Shown: positions 63,512 to 64,000 of the stretch, piece by piece
Layout of the letters: each line of letters opens with the position of its first letter
Numbering within the stretch: the stretch's first letter is position 1
Origin: Anarhynchus alexandrinus
Taxonomy: Eukaryota > Chordata > Aves > Charadriiformes > Charadriidae
NCBI GenBank assembly: GCA_008711295.1
Contig: VUYV01000180.1
Coordinates: 519,826-583,825, forward strand
DNA: 64,000 nt
Direction of reading: 5' to 3'
The notes under the pieces: model-generated
Database searches by the model: none
Seen by the model: only the letters and a program-made list of their open reading frames with translations
What the model was told of the DNA's origin: nothing
Translations under genes and position numbers: made by a program

Positions 63512-64000
63512 GGCGGGAGCAGTTTCATGGCCTCGGGTCTATGTACTGCAGAGGAGCAGCTGCTGTGATCCTCACGTATGATGTGAACAGCCTCCAAAGC
63601 CTGACAGAGCTGGAAGAAAGATTCTTGGCACTGACGGACAGTGCGAGTGCTGACTGCATTTTTGCTATTGTTGGAAATAAAGTTGACCTCACCGATGACT
63701 GTGCTTTACCACCGGACGAAAATAGACCCGAGAAGTCTGTTGCCAGCTGTGGCTCGAAGGTGCGAAAACAAGTCCGTGCAGAGGATGCGATTGCACTCTA
63801 TAAAAAGATACTGAAATACAAAATGCTGGATGAGAAGGATGTTCCAGCAGCTGAGAAAATGTGCTTTGAGACCAGTGCAAAAACAGGATACAAGGTGGAC
63901 TACCTCTTTGAAACAGTGTTTGAGATGGTAGTCCCAATAATTGTACGGCAGAAAACCGAGGGGCCACCGCAGACTGTAGATATTACTGACTACAAGCCAG
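63512..64000 (+). CDS. RAB20: RAB20 exon 2 (partial): switch II to near the C-terminus
   Basis: The exon completes codon 58 (the G of DTAG) and encodes residues 59-220, then is cut by the window edge. REQFHGLGSMYCRGAAAVIL at 59-78 is switch II and the following strand. Arg59 sits where Ras has Gln61, a known feature of Rab20. GNKVDL (112-117) is the guanine-specificity G4 motif and ETSAK (177-181) is G5. Between G4 and G5 is an enlarged insert (about 118-143, charged, with two cysteines), characteristic of Rab20. The alpha-helical C-terminal part follows, ending TDYKP at 220. Other Rab20 proteins are about 234 residues, so ~14 residues including the prenylated cysteines should lie just beyond 64000. 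The frame is intact. Confidence 0.97.

Noticed and set aside
1..64000. CRISPR arrays, operons, tRNA or rRNA genes
   Set aside because: None is seen. The sequence is vertebrate nuclear DNA and no tRNA-type box pair or rRNA segment was recognised.

Overview
The window is vertebrate nuclear DNA, almost certainly from a bird. It carries chicken-type CR1 retrotransposon 3' ends (ATTCTATG terminal repeats), one solo endogenous-retrovirus LTR of a type I associate with birds, CpG-island promoters, and long AT-rich non-coding stretches. No bacterial gene organisation is present. Nearly all open frames of 60-230 codons here are chance frames in non-coding DNA or in GC-rich islands.

The one gene I can identify with confidence is RAB20, a small Rab-family GTPase, on the + strand. 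Exon 1 (CDS 35927-36098) lies in a strong CpG island (about 35340-36550). A 27.4-kb intron (36099-63511) follows, and exon 2 (63512 to the window end) supplies the rest of the G domain. The two exons join in phase 1 and give 220 residues before the sequence runs out, roughly 14 short of the usual length, so the cysteine-containing C-terminus lies just beyond the right edge.

Layout. 1-275: edge of a CpG island, probably the promoter of the neighbouring gene. Vertebrate synteny suggests NAXD, which is divergent from RAB20, but no coding sequence of it is visible. 276-34900: intergenic, with two + strand CR1 copies (5728-6275 and 7023-7424), one old minus-strand L2-like LINE relic (about 11215-11771), a GC-richer block with unexplained frames (about 19840-20600) and a small GC-rich palindromic patch (23025-23165). 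34900-36550: RAB20 promoter and exon 1. 36551-63511: RAB20 intron, with many T-rich tracts on the sense strand, a solo LTR with intact TAAAG target duplications (45531-46274), a duplicated and inverted segment around an undetermined base (47064-47211), and a minus-strand CR1 fragment (54034-54190). 63512-64000: RAB20 exon 2.

I found no new multi-gene system. The observations most worth following are the LTR in the intron, the old LINE relic that still reads as a reverse-transcriptase tail, the candidate exons next to the left CpG island and at 19.9 kb, the suspicious assembly around the two single N bases, and the sense-strand T/GT tract bias across the RAB20 intron.
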